From an uncultured Bacteroidota bacterium (GTDB lineage Bacteria; Bacteroidota; Bacteroidia; Flavobacteriales; Flavobacteriaceae), in NCBI GenBank assembly GCA_902515405.1, contig CABXUS010000003.1, positions 1 to 64,000 on the forward strand: 64,000 nucleotides of DNA, in the 5' to 3' direction. Positions 28,424 to 38,801 of this stretch are shown piece after piece (position 1 is the first letter of the stretch; every line of letters starts with the position of its first letter). The notes below the pieces were generated by a model that saw only the letters and a list, made by a program, of their open reading frames with translations, searched no databases and was not told the DNA's origin. A program made the position numbers and the translations under genes.

Positions 28424-29740
28424 TTAGTTTACTGCTCTGATTACGTCCATTCCATTAGCATAAACAAATAATGCAAGAAGAAGAATTACTCCTGCTAAGG
28501 TAGCATACTCCATAAACTTTTCATTTGGCTTTCTTCCACTTACAATTTCATATAAAACAAACATAACATGACCTCCATCAAGTGCTGGTATAGGAAGTAA
28601 GTTCATAAAAGCTAAAATTATAGATAATAATGCTGTTGTTTGCCAAAATCTTTCCCAATTCCAAGTTGCAGGAAAAATTTTTCCAATTGTACCAAAGCCA
28701 CCAAGCTGGGATGCTCCAGTTTTAGTAAAAACATAACTCAAAGATCTAACATAATCATCTAATATTTTGAATCCATATTTAAAACCTGCTGGGATACTTT
28801 CGATAAATGAATAGTTTAATTGAGTCGTATTTAGAGTATTTGCACTTTTAAAATAAATACCAATTAATTTTTCTTCATTATCAAATGTGACAACTCTATT
28901 AATAATTTCTTTCCCTCTTTTTAATTCGAGATCTATATAATCTACATTTAGTTCTTTAGCATTGTCAAAGTCTGTTAAATTAAAAATTTTAGAACCATTT
29001 ACAGAAATTAATATATCACCAGAACTTATTCCATTATAGAAAGCACTCGAACCAGGGATAATTGAATCAATTAATATATCGGGAATGGGAATAAAAGAGG
29101 GGGATTTGTTCTCGAGTAATGTTAAACCAATTGATGATGGAATATCGATATTTCTTTTAATTTTATCGATACCTAAAACCTCTATTTGATTAATAGATTG
29201 TGTTACTAAAATTGTATTTATATCCCATTGATCTGTAAGCTCTAATCCATCAACTGATAAAATTTTATCTCCGTCTTTAAATCCAACTTCTTGCATAAGT
29301 TCAGAAACTTTAAATCCATATGTTAAGTCATCTTTTGAAATAATTTCTTTACCCCAAACTGATAAAATCATACTATAAATAAGAAAACCTAATATAAAAT
29401 TAACAGTTACTCCACCCAATAATATGATTAATCGTTGCCATGCAGGTTTTGATCTGAATTCCCATTCTTTTGGCTCCGAATCAGTATGATCTGTATCAAA
29501 ACTTTCATCGACTATACCAGATATTTTGACATAGCCTCCTAATGGAAAAGCTCCTATACCAAACTCTGTTTCACCGATTTTTTTCTTAAATAATGCAAAC
29601 GGCCAGTCAAAAAACAAATAAAATTTTTCAACCCTGCATCCAAATAGTTTAGCAGGTATATAATGTCCAAGTTCATGAAGAATTACAAGAATGGATAAAC
29701 TTAAAATTAATTGGGCTGCTTTTATTAAAAATAATTCCAT
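28424..29740 (-). CDS. rseP: RIP metalloprotease RseP (site-2 protease, M50)
   Basis: HELGHYIPAKLFGCRVEKF, two PDZ-like segments, NLLPIPALDGGHV. Confidence 0.93.
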   Translation of the reverse strand: MELFLIKAAQLILSLSILVILHELGHYIPAKLFGCRVEKFYLFFDWPFALFKKKIGETEFGIGAFPLGGYVKISGIVDESFDTDHTDSEPKEWEFRSKPAWQRLIILLGGVTVNFILGFLIYSMILSVWGKEIISKDDLTYGFKVSELMQEVGFKDGDKILSVDGLELTDQWDINTILVTQSINQIEVLGIDKIKRNIDIPSSIGLTLLENKSPSFIPIPDILIDSIIPGSSAFYNGISSGDILISVNGSKIFNLTDFDNAKELNVDYIDLELKRGKEIINRVVTFDNEEKLIGIYFKSANTLNTTQLNYSFIESIPAGFKYGFKILDDYVRSLSYVFTKTGASQLGGFGTIGKIFPATWNWERFWQTTALLSIILAFMNLLPIPALDGGHVMFVLYEIVSGRKPNEKFMEYATLAGVILLLALFVYANGMDVIRAVN

Positions 29741-29836
29741 AAAAAATTGGATTCAAAAGTAAACTTTTTTGTTGTGACAAAAAAACTCAGAAAAAATATT
29801 TTAGATTTTATAAATGGCTTAATTTTGAAAGGACTT

Positions 29837-30514
29837 ATGATAAATAAATTTTTAAAAAGATATGGACTATTAATTCTGTTTTTTATTGTCTTTTCAATAG
29901 TTGGAGTTTCATCGTTTAACTATGTTCAAAGCCCTACAAAAAAACTGCCTATTTATAGCCCATCAATGGTTAGTAATGAATTGTATGATGATGATTTGAG
30001 TTATGTTAAAAAATATCATAAAATAAATGATTTTTCATTATATAATCAAAATGGAAATCAAGTAACTCAAAATAATTATAGTGAAAAAATTTACGTAGCT
30101 GATTTTTTCTTTACTACTTGTCCTGATATATGTCCAATTATGACCGGAAACATGTTATATCTTCAGGAAAATTTAAAAGACACTAATGTTATGTTAGCTT
30201 CATTTTCAGTAACACCCAAAATTGATACTGTTGAAATTTTAAAGGAATATTCAAGCCTAAAAGGAGTTGATGATTCCATGTGGAATTTAATGACTGGAGA
30301 TAAAAAACAAATATATAATCTAGCTAGAAAATCATATTTAGTTGCCAAAGCAAACCCAGAGGTTAATGATCATGGTATGATTCATACTGAAAATTTTGTT
30401 TTAGTTGATAAAGAAAAAAGAATTAGAGGATATTATGACGGTACTAAAATTGAAGAAATGGATAAGCTACTTAGCGATATTAAAATTTTAATTAAATCTT
30501 ATGAGAATTCATAG
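29837..30514 (+). CDS. SCO1/SenC family protein
   Basis: FFTTCPDICPIMTGNM CxxxC motif and later conserved His (VNDHGMIHTENFVLVD); ORF track start 29747 is an upstream TTG, the ATG at 29837 precedes a clear TM segment. Confidence 0.88.
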   Translation: MINKFLKRYGLLILFFIVFSIVGVSSFNYVQSPTKKLPIYSPSMVSNELYDDDLSYVKKYHKINDFSLYNQNGNQVTQNNYSEKIYVADFFFTTCPDICPIMTGNMLYLQENLKDTNVMLASFSVTPKIDTVEILKEYSSLKGVDDSMWNLMTGDKKQIYNLARKSYLVAKANPEVNDHGMIHTENFVLVDKEKRIRGYYDGTKIEEMDKLLSDIKILIKSYENS

Positions 30515-31064
30515 AAAATTTAACAAAGTATTAATTAGCTTATCTATATGTTTATTTATGACCGTTAATTCGTTTAGTCAAGAGCTTATAATTGGTGAGG
30601 AAAGAATAGAGCCAGGAATTATTTTGATTTTTGAAGGTGCTGTAAAGGATGTGGTTATGCCTGAGTCAAACAACTTAAGCGTGGAGCAAACAAATGTTCA
30701 TATTGAAGCTAGAGTAAATTGGGATATAACTAATATTCCCTATGGAACACCACCTGCTGGATTTGTTCCATTTTTAAAAATAAGTTCAATTGTTTATAAT
30801 CAAAAAACGGGTTTAAAAACTTTTATTGACTTAATACCTCATATCAATCTTATTGATAATTTTCATTATGCAAGAAATATTTCATTGCCCGGGGAAATTG
30901 ATGATTTATATACTGTTGAGTTTAAGATAAACCCCCCTCATAAATTTGATTTAGCATTTCACAAAGACTGGATTGATAAGTATGGAAAAGATTTATTTAA
31001 ATTAAATTCCTTTATATATAAAAATGTAGACTTTGAGGAAATTGCTAAAGCAAATAGAAATTAG
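30501..31064 (+). CDS. Hypothetical secreted protein
   Basis: Signal peptide ICLFMTVNSFSQ; overlaps the SCO gene by 14 bp. Confidence 0.65.
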   Translation: MRIHRKFNKVLISLSICLFMTVNSFSQELIIGEERIEPGIILIFEGAVKDVVMPESNNLSVEQTNVHIEARVNWDITNIPYGTPPAGFVPFLKISSIVYNQKTGLKTFIDLIPHINLIDNFHYARNISLPGEIDDLYTVEFKINPPHKFDLAFHKDWIDKYGKDLFKLNSFIYKNVDFEEIAKANRN

Positions 31065-31152
31065 AATAATTAAAACTACAAGTACGAAGTAATAATTTAG
31101 TGTTATTAAATATAAAATTTCAAGTCAATTATTTTTTCCAAGTTTGTTTGGA

Positions 31153-32001
31153 TTATCCTAAAGCTACGTCCAAACTCATCATAATTACAAACCCTGCAAT
31201 TAAACCCATGGTTGCTAAGTCAGTATTTCCTCCTCTTTGACTCTCAGGTATTACCTCTTCAACAACAATAAAAATCATAGCACCAGCTGCAAATGATAAT
31301 GCATATGGTAAAATTGGCCAGACAAGTATTACTAGGGCTGCTCCAATCACGGCAAATATTGGTTCAACTATTGCTGATAGTTGACCCCACATCCACGATT
31401 TTTTTCTAGTAAATCCAGCTCTTCTTAAAGGCATTGAAACGGCAAATCCCTCAGGGAAATTTTGAATTCCAATTCCAATTCCTAAAGCAACTGCAGCTCC
31501 TAATGTGTATACATTTGCAAATTCAGGAATAACCAATGCTCCAAATGCAACACCAACAGCTAATCCCTCTGGAATATTATGTATTGCAATAGCTAATACC
31601 AACAAAGAGGTTTTTTTAAGATCAGTCTTTGGACCTTCGGCTTCTGTCATTTTACCAAAAATGTGTAGGTGAGGAATGGTTTTATCTAAAAAAAACATGA
31701 ATAATGCCCCGATAAAAAAACCAATTGCTGGAGGTAAAAATGATGGAAGATTTGATTGACCTAATTCATTTTGAACCTCAACTGCATGTATAGCAGGAGC
31801 TATTAATGACCAAAAACTTGCAGCAATCATTACTCCTCCTGTGAAACCTAAAGCCATGTCTAATATTTTTCTATTTGTGCCTTTAAAAAAGAAAACTAAA
31901 GCTGCTCCAAAAGCAGTTAAGATCCAAGTAAAAAGACCAGCACACAGAGCTTGTAGAATAGGGCTATTTAAAGATTGGAAAAAATCAAGAATGCTATTCA
32001 T
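31153..32001 (-). CDS. ZIP family metal transporter
   Basis: HNIPEGLAVGVAFG, GIGIQNFPEGFAVSMPL, FIVVEEVIPE motifs. Confidence 0.92.
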   Translation of the reverse strand: MNSILDFFQSLNSPILQALCAGLFTWILTAFGAALVFFFKGTNRKILDMALGFTGGVMIAASFWSLIAPAIHAVEVQNELGQSNLPSFLPPAIGFFIGALFMFFLDKTIPHLHIFGKMTEAEGPKTDLKKTSLLVLAIAIHNIPEGLAVGVAFGALVIPEFANVYTLGAAVALGIGIGIQNFPEGFAVSMPLRRAGFTRKKSWMWGQLSAIVEPIFAVIGAALVILVWPILPYALSFAAGAMIFIVVEEVIPESQRGGNTDLATMGLIAGFVIMMSLDVALG

Positions 32002-32063
32002 AAAGTTGTTTTATTAAATACTTTAAAAAAGTATTTTTAAGTTCACATGGCAAATATATATAA

Positions 32064-33038
32064 TTAAAAGTCCCTAGATAGGAGCTTATTTGAAATATCT
32101 ATTAAATATTTTTTTTTAGATGTATCTATATTTAAACCATTTATATATTCATCTGTTTTTGTAGTATATTTTTTAACAAGCTGTCTTGTTTTTAAATCGA
32201 TTTCATTTTCTTCAAAAAGACTTCTAATATTAGAAACTTTTTTATCATTTTGGATATTTGAATCATTATATATTTCGTCTAAAATATTTGAATCTTCAAT
32301 GGAACTATTTTCTTTGTGTAAATGGTACATTACGGTTTTTTTATTTTTAATAATATCCCCTCCAATTTTTTTTCCAATTATATTTTGGTCTCCAAACAGA
32401 TCTAAATAATCATCTTGAATTTGAAAAGCACATCCCATATTTAAACCAATTTGATACAATGATTTTAAATCAGTTTCAGAAGCATTATTTATTATACCTC
32501 CCATTTTTAAAGAAGATGCTAATAATACTGCAGTTTTATAATTAATCATTTGAATATAATCATCAAATTTTAAATTATTTTGACTTTCAAATTCAATATC
32601 TAATTGCTGACCTTCACATACTTTTATTGCAGTATCATTAAAAGCTTCAATCAGTTTTTTTTGAGTTTCAGAATCATACGATTCCAAGCATTTATATGCT
32701 AAGATTTGCATAATATCTCCAGAAAGTATTGCTTGATTTAAATTCCATTTAACGTGAACAGTATCCTTTCCTCTTCTAATTAATGAAGAGTCCATTATAT
32801 CATCATGAACCAGCGTGAAATTGTGGAAAATCTCATTTGAGATTGCAGCTGGTAATGAATATTCATTATCGTTATTATACAAGCTACTGGATATTATAGT
32901 TAAAAGAGGTCTTACTCTCTTTGAAGGTAATTTTAAAAAATATTTAACTGGATCATAAACAGGATTACCATTTAGTCCTTTTAGAAGTTCTTCAATATAA
33001 TTTTCGATTAAGTTTATATGGTCTTTAAATCCCTTCAT
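32064..33038 (-). CDS. Polyprenyl synthetase
   Basis: FTLVHDDIMDSSLIRRGKDTVH first Asp-rich motif, QIQDDYLDLFGD second motif. Confidence 0.92.
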   Translation of the reverse strand: MKGFKDHINLIENYIEELLKGLNGNPVYDPVKYFLKLPSKRVRPLLTIISSSLYNNDNEYSLPAAISNEIFHNFTLVHDDIMDSSLIRRGKDTVHVKWNLNQAILSGDIMQILAYKCLESYDSETQKKLIEAFNDTAIKVCEGQQLDIEFESQNNLKFDDYIQMINYKTAVLLASSLKMGGIINNASETDLKSLYQIGLNMGCAFQIQDDYLDLFGDQNIIGKKIGGDIIKNKKTVMYHLHKENSSIEDSNILDEIYNDSNIQNDKKVSNIRSLFEENEIDLKTRQLVKKYTTKTDEYINGLNIDTSKKKYLIDISNKLLSRDF

Positions 33039-33148
33039 TATATATAATGCTAAAATACATTATATAAATATTAAAAGGTAAATTAGATGAATAGAAACTT
33101 TATAAACTTTTTTAGTTTTTATTTTTTCTTTTTAGATATTTGTAAGGT

Positions 33149-34876
33149 ATGTACAGAACTCACAATTGTGGAGAACTTAGGATTTCAGATATTGGAAACA
33201 ATGTAAAGCTTTCTGGATGGGTTCAAAAAATTAGAAATAAAGGATTTCTAGTTTGGATTGATTTAAGGGACAGGTATGGTATTACTCAGCTAATAATTAA
33301 CTCAGAAAAAAGTTCTAAGGAAGTTATTGATTCTGTCAAGAATGTAGGCAGAGAGTTTGTAATTCAAGTTGAAGGAGAGGTAATAAAAAGAGAGGCTATC
33401 AATAAAAATATTTCAACTGGAGAAATTGAGATTTTGGTTTCAAAAATAAATGTTCTAAATCCGTCTATCATACCTCCATTTACTATTGAAGATGAAACTG
33501 ATGGTGGAGAAGAACTCAGAATGAAATACAGATATTTAGATCTTAGAAGATCTGTATTAAAAGACAATATTATTTTTAGAAATGATTTAACTTTTGAAGT
33601 AAGAAAATATCTAAAAGCTCAAGGTTTCATTGATATTGAAACTCCATATTTGATTAAATCAACACCTGAAGGAGCAAGAGATTTTATAGTGCCATCGAGA
33701 ATAAATTCTGGTGAGTTTTACGCTCTTCCACAATCACCACAAACTTTTAAACAACTTTTAATGGTTAGTGGTTTTGATAAATATGTTCAGATTGTTAGGT
33801 GCTTTAGGGATGAAGATCTTAGAGCTGATAGGCAACCTGAATTTACTCAAATAGATTGTGAGATGTCTTTCGTCGATCAGGAAGATGTCCTTAACACTTT
33901 TGAAGGATTGATCCAAAGTTTATTTAAATCCTGTATTGATTTTTCGCTAGAAAAATTTGATAGAATTTCTTATAAAGATGCAATGGAGTTTTATGGTTCA
34001 GATAAGCCTGATACAAGATTTGATATGAAGTTTTTAAACCTTTCAGAAAAAGCTAAAGGAAATGATTTTAAAATTTTTGATTCAAGTGAATCTATATATG
34101 GCTTTAATATTGAAAATGGAGAATCCTTTTCAAGAAAAGAGTTTGATTATTATACAGATTGGGTTAAAAGACCACAAATTGGTGCATTGGGATTAATATG
34201 GATAAAGCATAATCAAGATGGATCTGTAAAATCTTCAATTGATAAATTTTATAGCGCTGATGAGTTAAAATCAATTACCAATTCTAATCCTGGTGATCTA
34301 ACATTTATAATTTCTGGTGATAAGAAAAAAACATTGACTCAACTTGGTGCCTTGAGAATCCACGTTGCTGAAAAATTAGGTCTCCGTGATAAAAATAAAT
34401 TTAAAGCATTGTGGGTAACTGACTTTCCAATGTTTGAATGGGATGAAGATTCAAAAAGATATCATGCCATGCATCATCCATTCACATCCCCTGTAGATAA
34501 TAGGATTGAAAAGGATCCTGGTGCTACTCTTGCTAATGCATATGATCTTGTTATTAACGGAAATGAAATTGGAGGTGGTTCAATAAGAATCCATGATCAA
34601 AAACTCCAGGAAGAAGTGTTCTCAATTCTCGGATTTTCAAAAAAAGAAGCCTTTGATCAATTTGGATTTTTACTCAATGCATTTAATTACGGCGCTCCTC
34701 CACATGGAGGTATTGCCTTTGGCTTAGACAGACTAGCTGCAGTTATGAAAGGTGAAGAATCAATAAGAGATTATATAGCATTTCCAAAAAACAATAGTGG
34801 ACGAGATGTTATGATTGACAGCCCATCAAGCATTGATAAAGACCAGTTGGATGATTTGAATATTAAAATCAAATAA
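33149..34876 (+). CDS. aspS: Aspartyl-tRNA synthetase
   Basis: [52 protein letters not shown]. Confidence 0.97.
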   Translation: MYRTHNCGELRISDIGNNVKLSGWVQKIRNKGFLVWIDLRDRYGITQLIINSEKSSKEVIDSVKNVGREFVIQVEGEVIKREAINKNISTGEIEILVSKINVLNPSIIPPFTIEDETDGGEELRMKYRYLDLRRSVLKDNIIFRNDLTFEVRKYLKAQGFIDIETPYLIKSTPEGARDFIVPSRINSGEFYALPQSPQTFKQLLMVSGFDKYVQIVRCFRDEDLRADRQPEFTQIDCEMSFVDQEDVLNTFEGLIQSLFKSCIDFSLEKFDRISYKDAMEFYGSDKPDTRFDMKFLNLSEKAKGNDFKIFDSSESIYGFNIENGESFSRKEFDYYTDWVKRPQIGALGLIWIKHNQDGSVKSSIDKFYSADELKSITNSNPGDLTFIISGDKKKTLTQLGALRIHVAEKLGLRDKNKFKALWVTDFPMFEWDEDSKRYHAMHHPFTSPVDNRIEKDPGATLANAYDLVINGNEIGGGSIRIHDQKLQEEVFSILGFSKKEAFDQFGFLLNAFNYGAPPHGGIAFGLDRLAAVMKGEESIRDYIAFPKNNSGRDVMIDSPSSIDKDQLDDLNIKIK

Positions 34877-34877
34877 T

Positions 34878-35084
34878 TTGTTTCTACGAATTTTACTTTA
34901 CATTATTTTTATTCTGGATTTAGCTCTACTGTTTTTCGGATTGTATAAAAAAAATACAGATATCGAACTTGGAGAAAAATTAATTGGAAGTAGTGTTCTT
35001 GCTTTTTGTTTTATTTTCTTACCAATCTTTCTTTATTACCGCTACAGTAAAAGGGATCTTGAAGACTATATCTATAAGGATTAA
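34878..35084 (+). CDS. Small hypothetical membrane protein
   Basis: 68 aa, two hydrophobic helices. Confidence 0.5.
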   Translation: MFLRILLYIIFILDLALLFFGLYKKNTDIELGEKLIGSSVLAFCFIFLPIFLYYRYSKRDLEDYIYKD

Positions 35085-35536
35085 AGTTTTTTAAGTTTTC
35101 TTTTTTTTATAAAAAAAGCATCTATTAGTAGTTTGCATTCATTGGATAAAGTTCCGTATGAAACTTTTGTTTTTGGATGTAATGTAGTCTTTAGTTTTCT
35201 GTATCCCCTGTGAGGATCACTCGCTCCAAAAACTAGTCTTGTTAATTGAGCCCAATACATAGCACCTGCACACATTTGACACGGTTCTAATGTTACGTAT
35301 AGTGTGCAATCCTTTAAATATTTTCCACCTAAATAATTTGCTGCAGATGTTATAGCTTGCATTTCAGCATGAGCAGTTACATCATTTAACATCTCTGTCA
35401 GATTATGAGCTCTAGCAATGACTTTATCATTTGAAACAATTACTGCTCCGACTGGAACCTCATCTTTTTCAAATGCAATTTTAGCCTCTGCTATCGCCTT
35501 GTTCATGTAAAAAACATCTTTTTCTTCTTGAGTCAT
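35081..35536 (-). CDS. tadA: tRNA-specific adenosine deaminase / nucleoside deaminase
   Basis: VPVGAVIVSNDKVIARAHN, THAEMQAI-type HAEMQ, LEPCQMCAGA. Confidence 0.93.
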   Translation of the reverse strand: MTQEEKDVFYMNKAIAEAKIAFEKDEVPVGAVIVSNDKVIARAHNLTEMLNDVTAHAEMQAITSAANYLGGKYLKDCTLYVTLEPCQMCAGAMYWAQLTRLVFGASDPHRGYRKLKTTLHPKTKVSYGTLSNECKLLIDAFFIKKRKLKKL

Positions 35537-36855
35537 TAACTTAATTTTTTATACCATTCAAGTGCTAATCCATCTGTTAAGCTAGCTATAAAACAGCTCA
35601 CATCTAAAAGGCTTGAATATAAATCGGTGTCTTTATTTAAATATTCTTTTGGAATACACTCCAGTGCCAATTCATCAAAGGCACTAACTTTATCATCTCT
35701 CCAATTTATTACTGAACTTGTAAAGGTCTTTAATAAAAAATGTAAAACCTTATATCCTGTAAGTTCCTTTTCAATTACCTCTTTTGATTTATAAACTTTT
35801 TCAATGCTAATATCAATTATACCATCCATTTGGGCTTTGAACTTGCTTGTTGACATCAATGATTTTTCAAAACTTCCATTTAAAATATTTTCTTCGTTTT
35901 CTAGATAAATATTTACTGCTTCATTGATTAATGTATTAATTGCAAGTGCTCTTAAATAGGCAATCCTCTGAGACTTTAATCCCATTTTAGAATACTTTTC
36001 TTTGTCGATTGTATCCTTGACAAGCTTTACCAAATATTCAAGGGCAAATTCTTCTGGAATCCAATCCAAATTAATACCATCCTCAAAATCAATTAATGTA
36101 TAACAAATATCATCTGCTGCCTCGACTAGATAAGCCAGTGGATGTCTATTATAATTTGAGTCGCCAACTTTTAATCCAAGTTCACTTGCAACCTCATCAA
36201 AGAAATCAAACTGATTTGAAAAAAACCCATACTTTTTATCCTTAATTTTTTTTGTTGGCTTGTATGGAAGCGAGGCTTTTGGATATTTTGTAAAAGCTCC
36301 AAGAGTTGCATAGCTTAATCTTAAACCACCTGGTGATCCAATTTTACTTTCTGTTAATATTTTAAATCCATTGGCATTTCCCTCAAAGTTGCATAAATCA
36401 TTGTATTGAAGTTTTGTTAATTCTAATTTATACTTTTCGCCTTCTCCAATTTTAAAGAAATCCCCAATAGCAGATTCTCCGCTATGTCCAAATGGTGGGT
36501 TACCTATATCATGTGCTAGACAGGCAGCTGCAACTATACTTCCGAAATCATTTACTTGAAATCCATGAGTTTGATTTAAGTAAGGATATTTATTTAATAT
36601 ATGCTGACCAACAGTTCTACCTAAACTTCTACCAACAACAGAAACTTCTAAACTGTGTGTCAATCTAGTATGAACAAAACTGGTCTTAGAAAATGGAACA
36701 ACTTGTGTTTTATCTTGCAGCGTTCTAAAAAAAGATGAAAAAACAATTCTATCATAATCAACATCAAATCCAACTCTGGTTTCATCCTGTTCAGATCTTA
36801 GTCTTTTTAAACTATCACCTTGTCTTTTTAAGGATAGTAGGTTTTCCCATTTCAT
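35536..36855 (-). CDS. dgt: dGTP triphosphohydrolase (dGTPase), HD domain
   Basis: FSSFFRTLQDKTQV, TRLTHSLEVSVVGR, AACLAHDIGNPPFGHSGE. Confidence 0.93.
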   Translation of the reverse strand: MKWENLLSLKRQGDSLKRLRSEQDETRVGFDVDYDRIVFSSFFRTLQDKTQVVPFSKTSFVHTRLTHSLEVSVVGRSLGRTVGQHILNKYPYLNQTHGFQVNDFGSIVAAACLAHDIGNPPFGHSGESAIGDFFKIGEGEKYKLELTKLQYNDLCNFEGNANGFKILTESKIGSPGGLRLSYATLGAFTKYPKASLPYKPTKKIKDKKYGFFSNQFDFFDEVASELGLKVGDSNYNRHPLAYLVEAADDICYTLIDFEDGINLDWIPEEFALEYLVKLVKDTIDKEKYSKMGLKSQRIAYLRALAINTLINEAVNIYLENEENILNGSFEKSLMSTSKFKAQMDGIIDISIEKVYKSKEVIEKELTGYKVLHFLLKTFTSSVINWRDDKVSAFDELALECIPKEYLNKDTDLYSSLLDVSCFIASLTDGLALEWYKKLS

Positions 36856-36906
36856 TTATGCAATTTAAATATTTTTAAGAATTGGAAAGATGAAAAAATG
36901 AATGTT

Positions 36907-37734
36907 TTATAATTTAAATTTCATCAACCTTGCAGCTGAACTACTTTTTTCATCTTCAGAGGTTATCCAGAATGTTGTTGGATCAATAATTTTTATAGCC
37001 TCAACCTGAGTTTTCCCAACTGGGATTTCATACATGTCAATTTTTTGATTTTTATTATTTAAACTAAAATCACTAATTATTAAAACGTAGTATTCATCAA
37101 ACTTGATAGTTGATGTCAGAGCTAATGTATTTGTTGCTTTATCGTAATCACCTCCAGTGACTATTGAATCAGTATTTAAACTACCAATTTTTTTTGCTTG
37201 GTAATTTCCTTCATTTTTTGGAAGAGAGTAGATTTCAGTAATTTTTTTTCGTTTATTTTTTGTGAATATTAATAGTTTATCCTCAAAAGAGATTAAAGCT
37301 TCAGCATCATACTCTGATCTTCTATAAATTCTCCTAAATTTTTTTTGTTCTGGATATGAAAAATTAATAATTTCTGATTCATTTATGTTTTCAGCAATAG
37401 GGATTTTAATTATTGATAGATTCTTTCTAGTATCATAATTATTTCCAAAATCAGCTATATATATGAATTCATCATCAACGGCTAAACTTTCCCAGTCATT
37501 ATTTTTACAACATTCTATTTTTCTCTCTTTTGCAATATTTCCATTTTTATCCAAGTAAAATAAAATAGGATTGTTACCTGAATCATTAATTGTAATTAAT
37601 TGATTGCCTATAATTTCTAAACCTGAAGTCTCATCTAATTTTTTAGATAGATTAATATCCTGCACTACGTTCTGTGAAAAAATTATAGCATTTGTAAAAA
37701 GAAAAAAAATAATGTAAAAAATTTTAAGCTTCAT
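36907..37734 (-). CDS. Hypothetical secreted beta-propeller-like protein
   Basis: Signal peptide; ETSGLEIIGNQLITINDSGNNP, DWESLAVDDEFIYIADFGNN. Confidence 0.65.
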   Translation of the reverse strand: MKLKIFYIIFFLFTNAIIFSQNVVQDINLSKKLDETSGLEIIGNQLITINDSGNNPILFYLDKNGNIAKERKIECCKNNDWESLAVDDEFIYIADFGNNYDTRKNLSIIKIPIAENINESEIINFSYPEQKKFRRIYRRSEYDAEALISFEDKLLIFTKNKRKKITEIYSLPKNEGNYQAKKIGSLNTDSIVTGGDYDKATNTLALTSTIKFDEYYVLIISDFSLNNKNQKIDMYEIPVGKTQVEAIKIIDPTTFWITSEDEKSSSAARLMKFKL

Positions 37735-37800
37735 TCTTAACGTTAACTTAACATCAGTTATTAATTCAAGATAGATATTTGTATAAACAAAACTAAAACA

Positions 37801-38799
37801 ATGAATACAAAAAAATTATATTTAACAATCTTAGTAATTTTTTTTAGTCTTAATATTTACACTCAAGATACAAATAAGGGTGATATTTTTTCTACTATAT
37901 TTTGGAATTATAATACAGATTTATCATCTGAAGCTAGTAAAAAAAATTCCTTTGAAGTCAAAAGAGTTTATTTAGGATACAAATTTAAAATAGATGATAA
38001 AATATCTGCCAAAGTAACATTTGACATAGGAAAAAATAGTGCTGGAAGTGATTATACTACATTTTTAAAAACTGCTCAAATTGACTGGAGCTTAAAAGAT
38101 AATTTTAAACTTAGTTTTGGTATGATAGGGAATAAACAATTCAAGTATCAAGAATCCATTTGGGGATATAGATATCTATATAAAACTTTTCAAGATGAGA
38201 ATAAATTTGGAAGCAGTGCCGACTTAGGGGTTAATGGAGAAATTAAAGTTTCGAAAAATTTAAAAATGAATTTATTTATGTTAAATGGAGAGGGTTATAA
38301 AAATATCCAAGACGACAATGGATATATGAAAATTGGTGGAAATTTAATATATGAAATTAGCAATGGATTATCCTTGAAATTATATTATGACTCAGAACCA
38401 GGTAATGATGAATTTAATGTTATAAATGTTGGTTATTTTATTAGTTATGATAAAAATAAAACAAGAGTTGGATTTGAATACAATAAAATCAACAATGCTA
38501 AATCATATAATAGTCCTTCCTTAGACAATAATCTTTCAGGATTTTCTGGATATATATCTCAAATTTTTTCTGAAAATTCAAGTGTATTTTTCAGATATGA
38601 TTCTTTACAATCAAATATACTTGCAGGTAGCTCGGACCCTTGGAACTCAGGTAAAGACGGTAAACTTATGATTTTAGGATACGAGCATGTAGTCACTAAA
38701 GGATTTAAGCTCAATTTAAATTATAGAAACTATAATTACAATGATACTTCAATTAATAATAAATCTATGGTATTCATAAATGCCGAAATAAAAATATAA
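37801..38799 (+). CDS. Outer-membrane porin-like protein
   Basis: Signal peptide, amphipathic beta strands, SFEVKRVYLGYKFKIDDKISAKVTFDIG; next to the phosphate transporter. Confidence 0.65.
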   Translation: MNTKKLYLTILVIFFSLNIYTQDTNKGDIFSTIFWNYNTDLSSEASKKNSFEVKRVYLGYKFKIDDKISAKVTFDIGKNSAGSDYTTFLKTAQIDWSLKDNFKLSFGMIGNKQFKYQESIWGYRYLYKTFQDENKFGSSADLGVNGEIKVSKNLKMNLFMLNGEGYKNIQDDNGYMKIGGNLIYEISNGLSLKLYYDSEPGNDEFNVINVGYFISYDKNKTRVGFEYNKINNAKSYNSPSLDNNLSGFSGYISQIFSENSSVFFRYDSLQSNILAGSSDPWNSGKDGKLMILGYEHVVTKGFKLNLNYRNYNYNDTSINNKSMVFINAEIKI

Positions 38800-38801
38800 T
38801 T

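Noticed and set aside
35536-36855. dGTPase as an anti-phage defence gene
   Set aside because: Sits among housekeeping genes (tadA, aspS) with standard HD dGTPase motifs and no defence neighbours.
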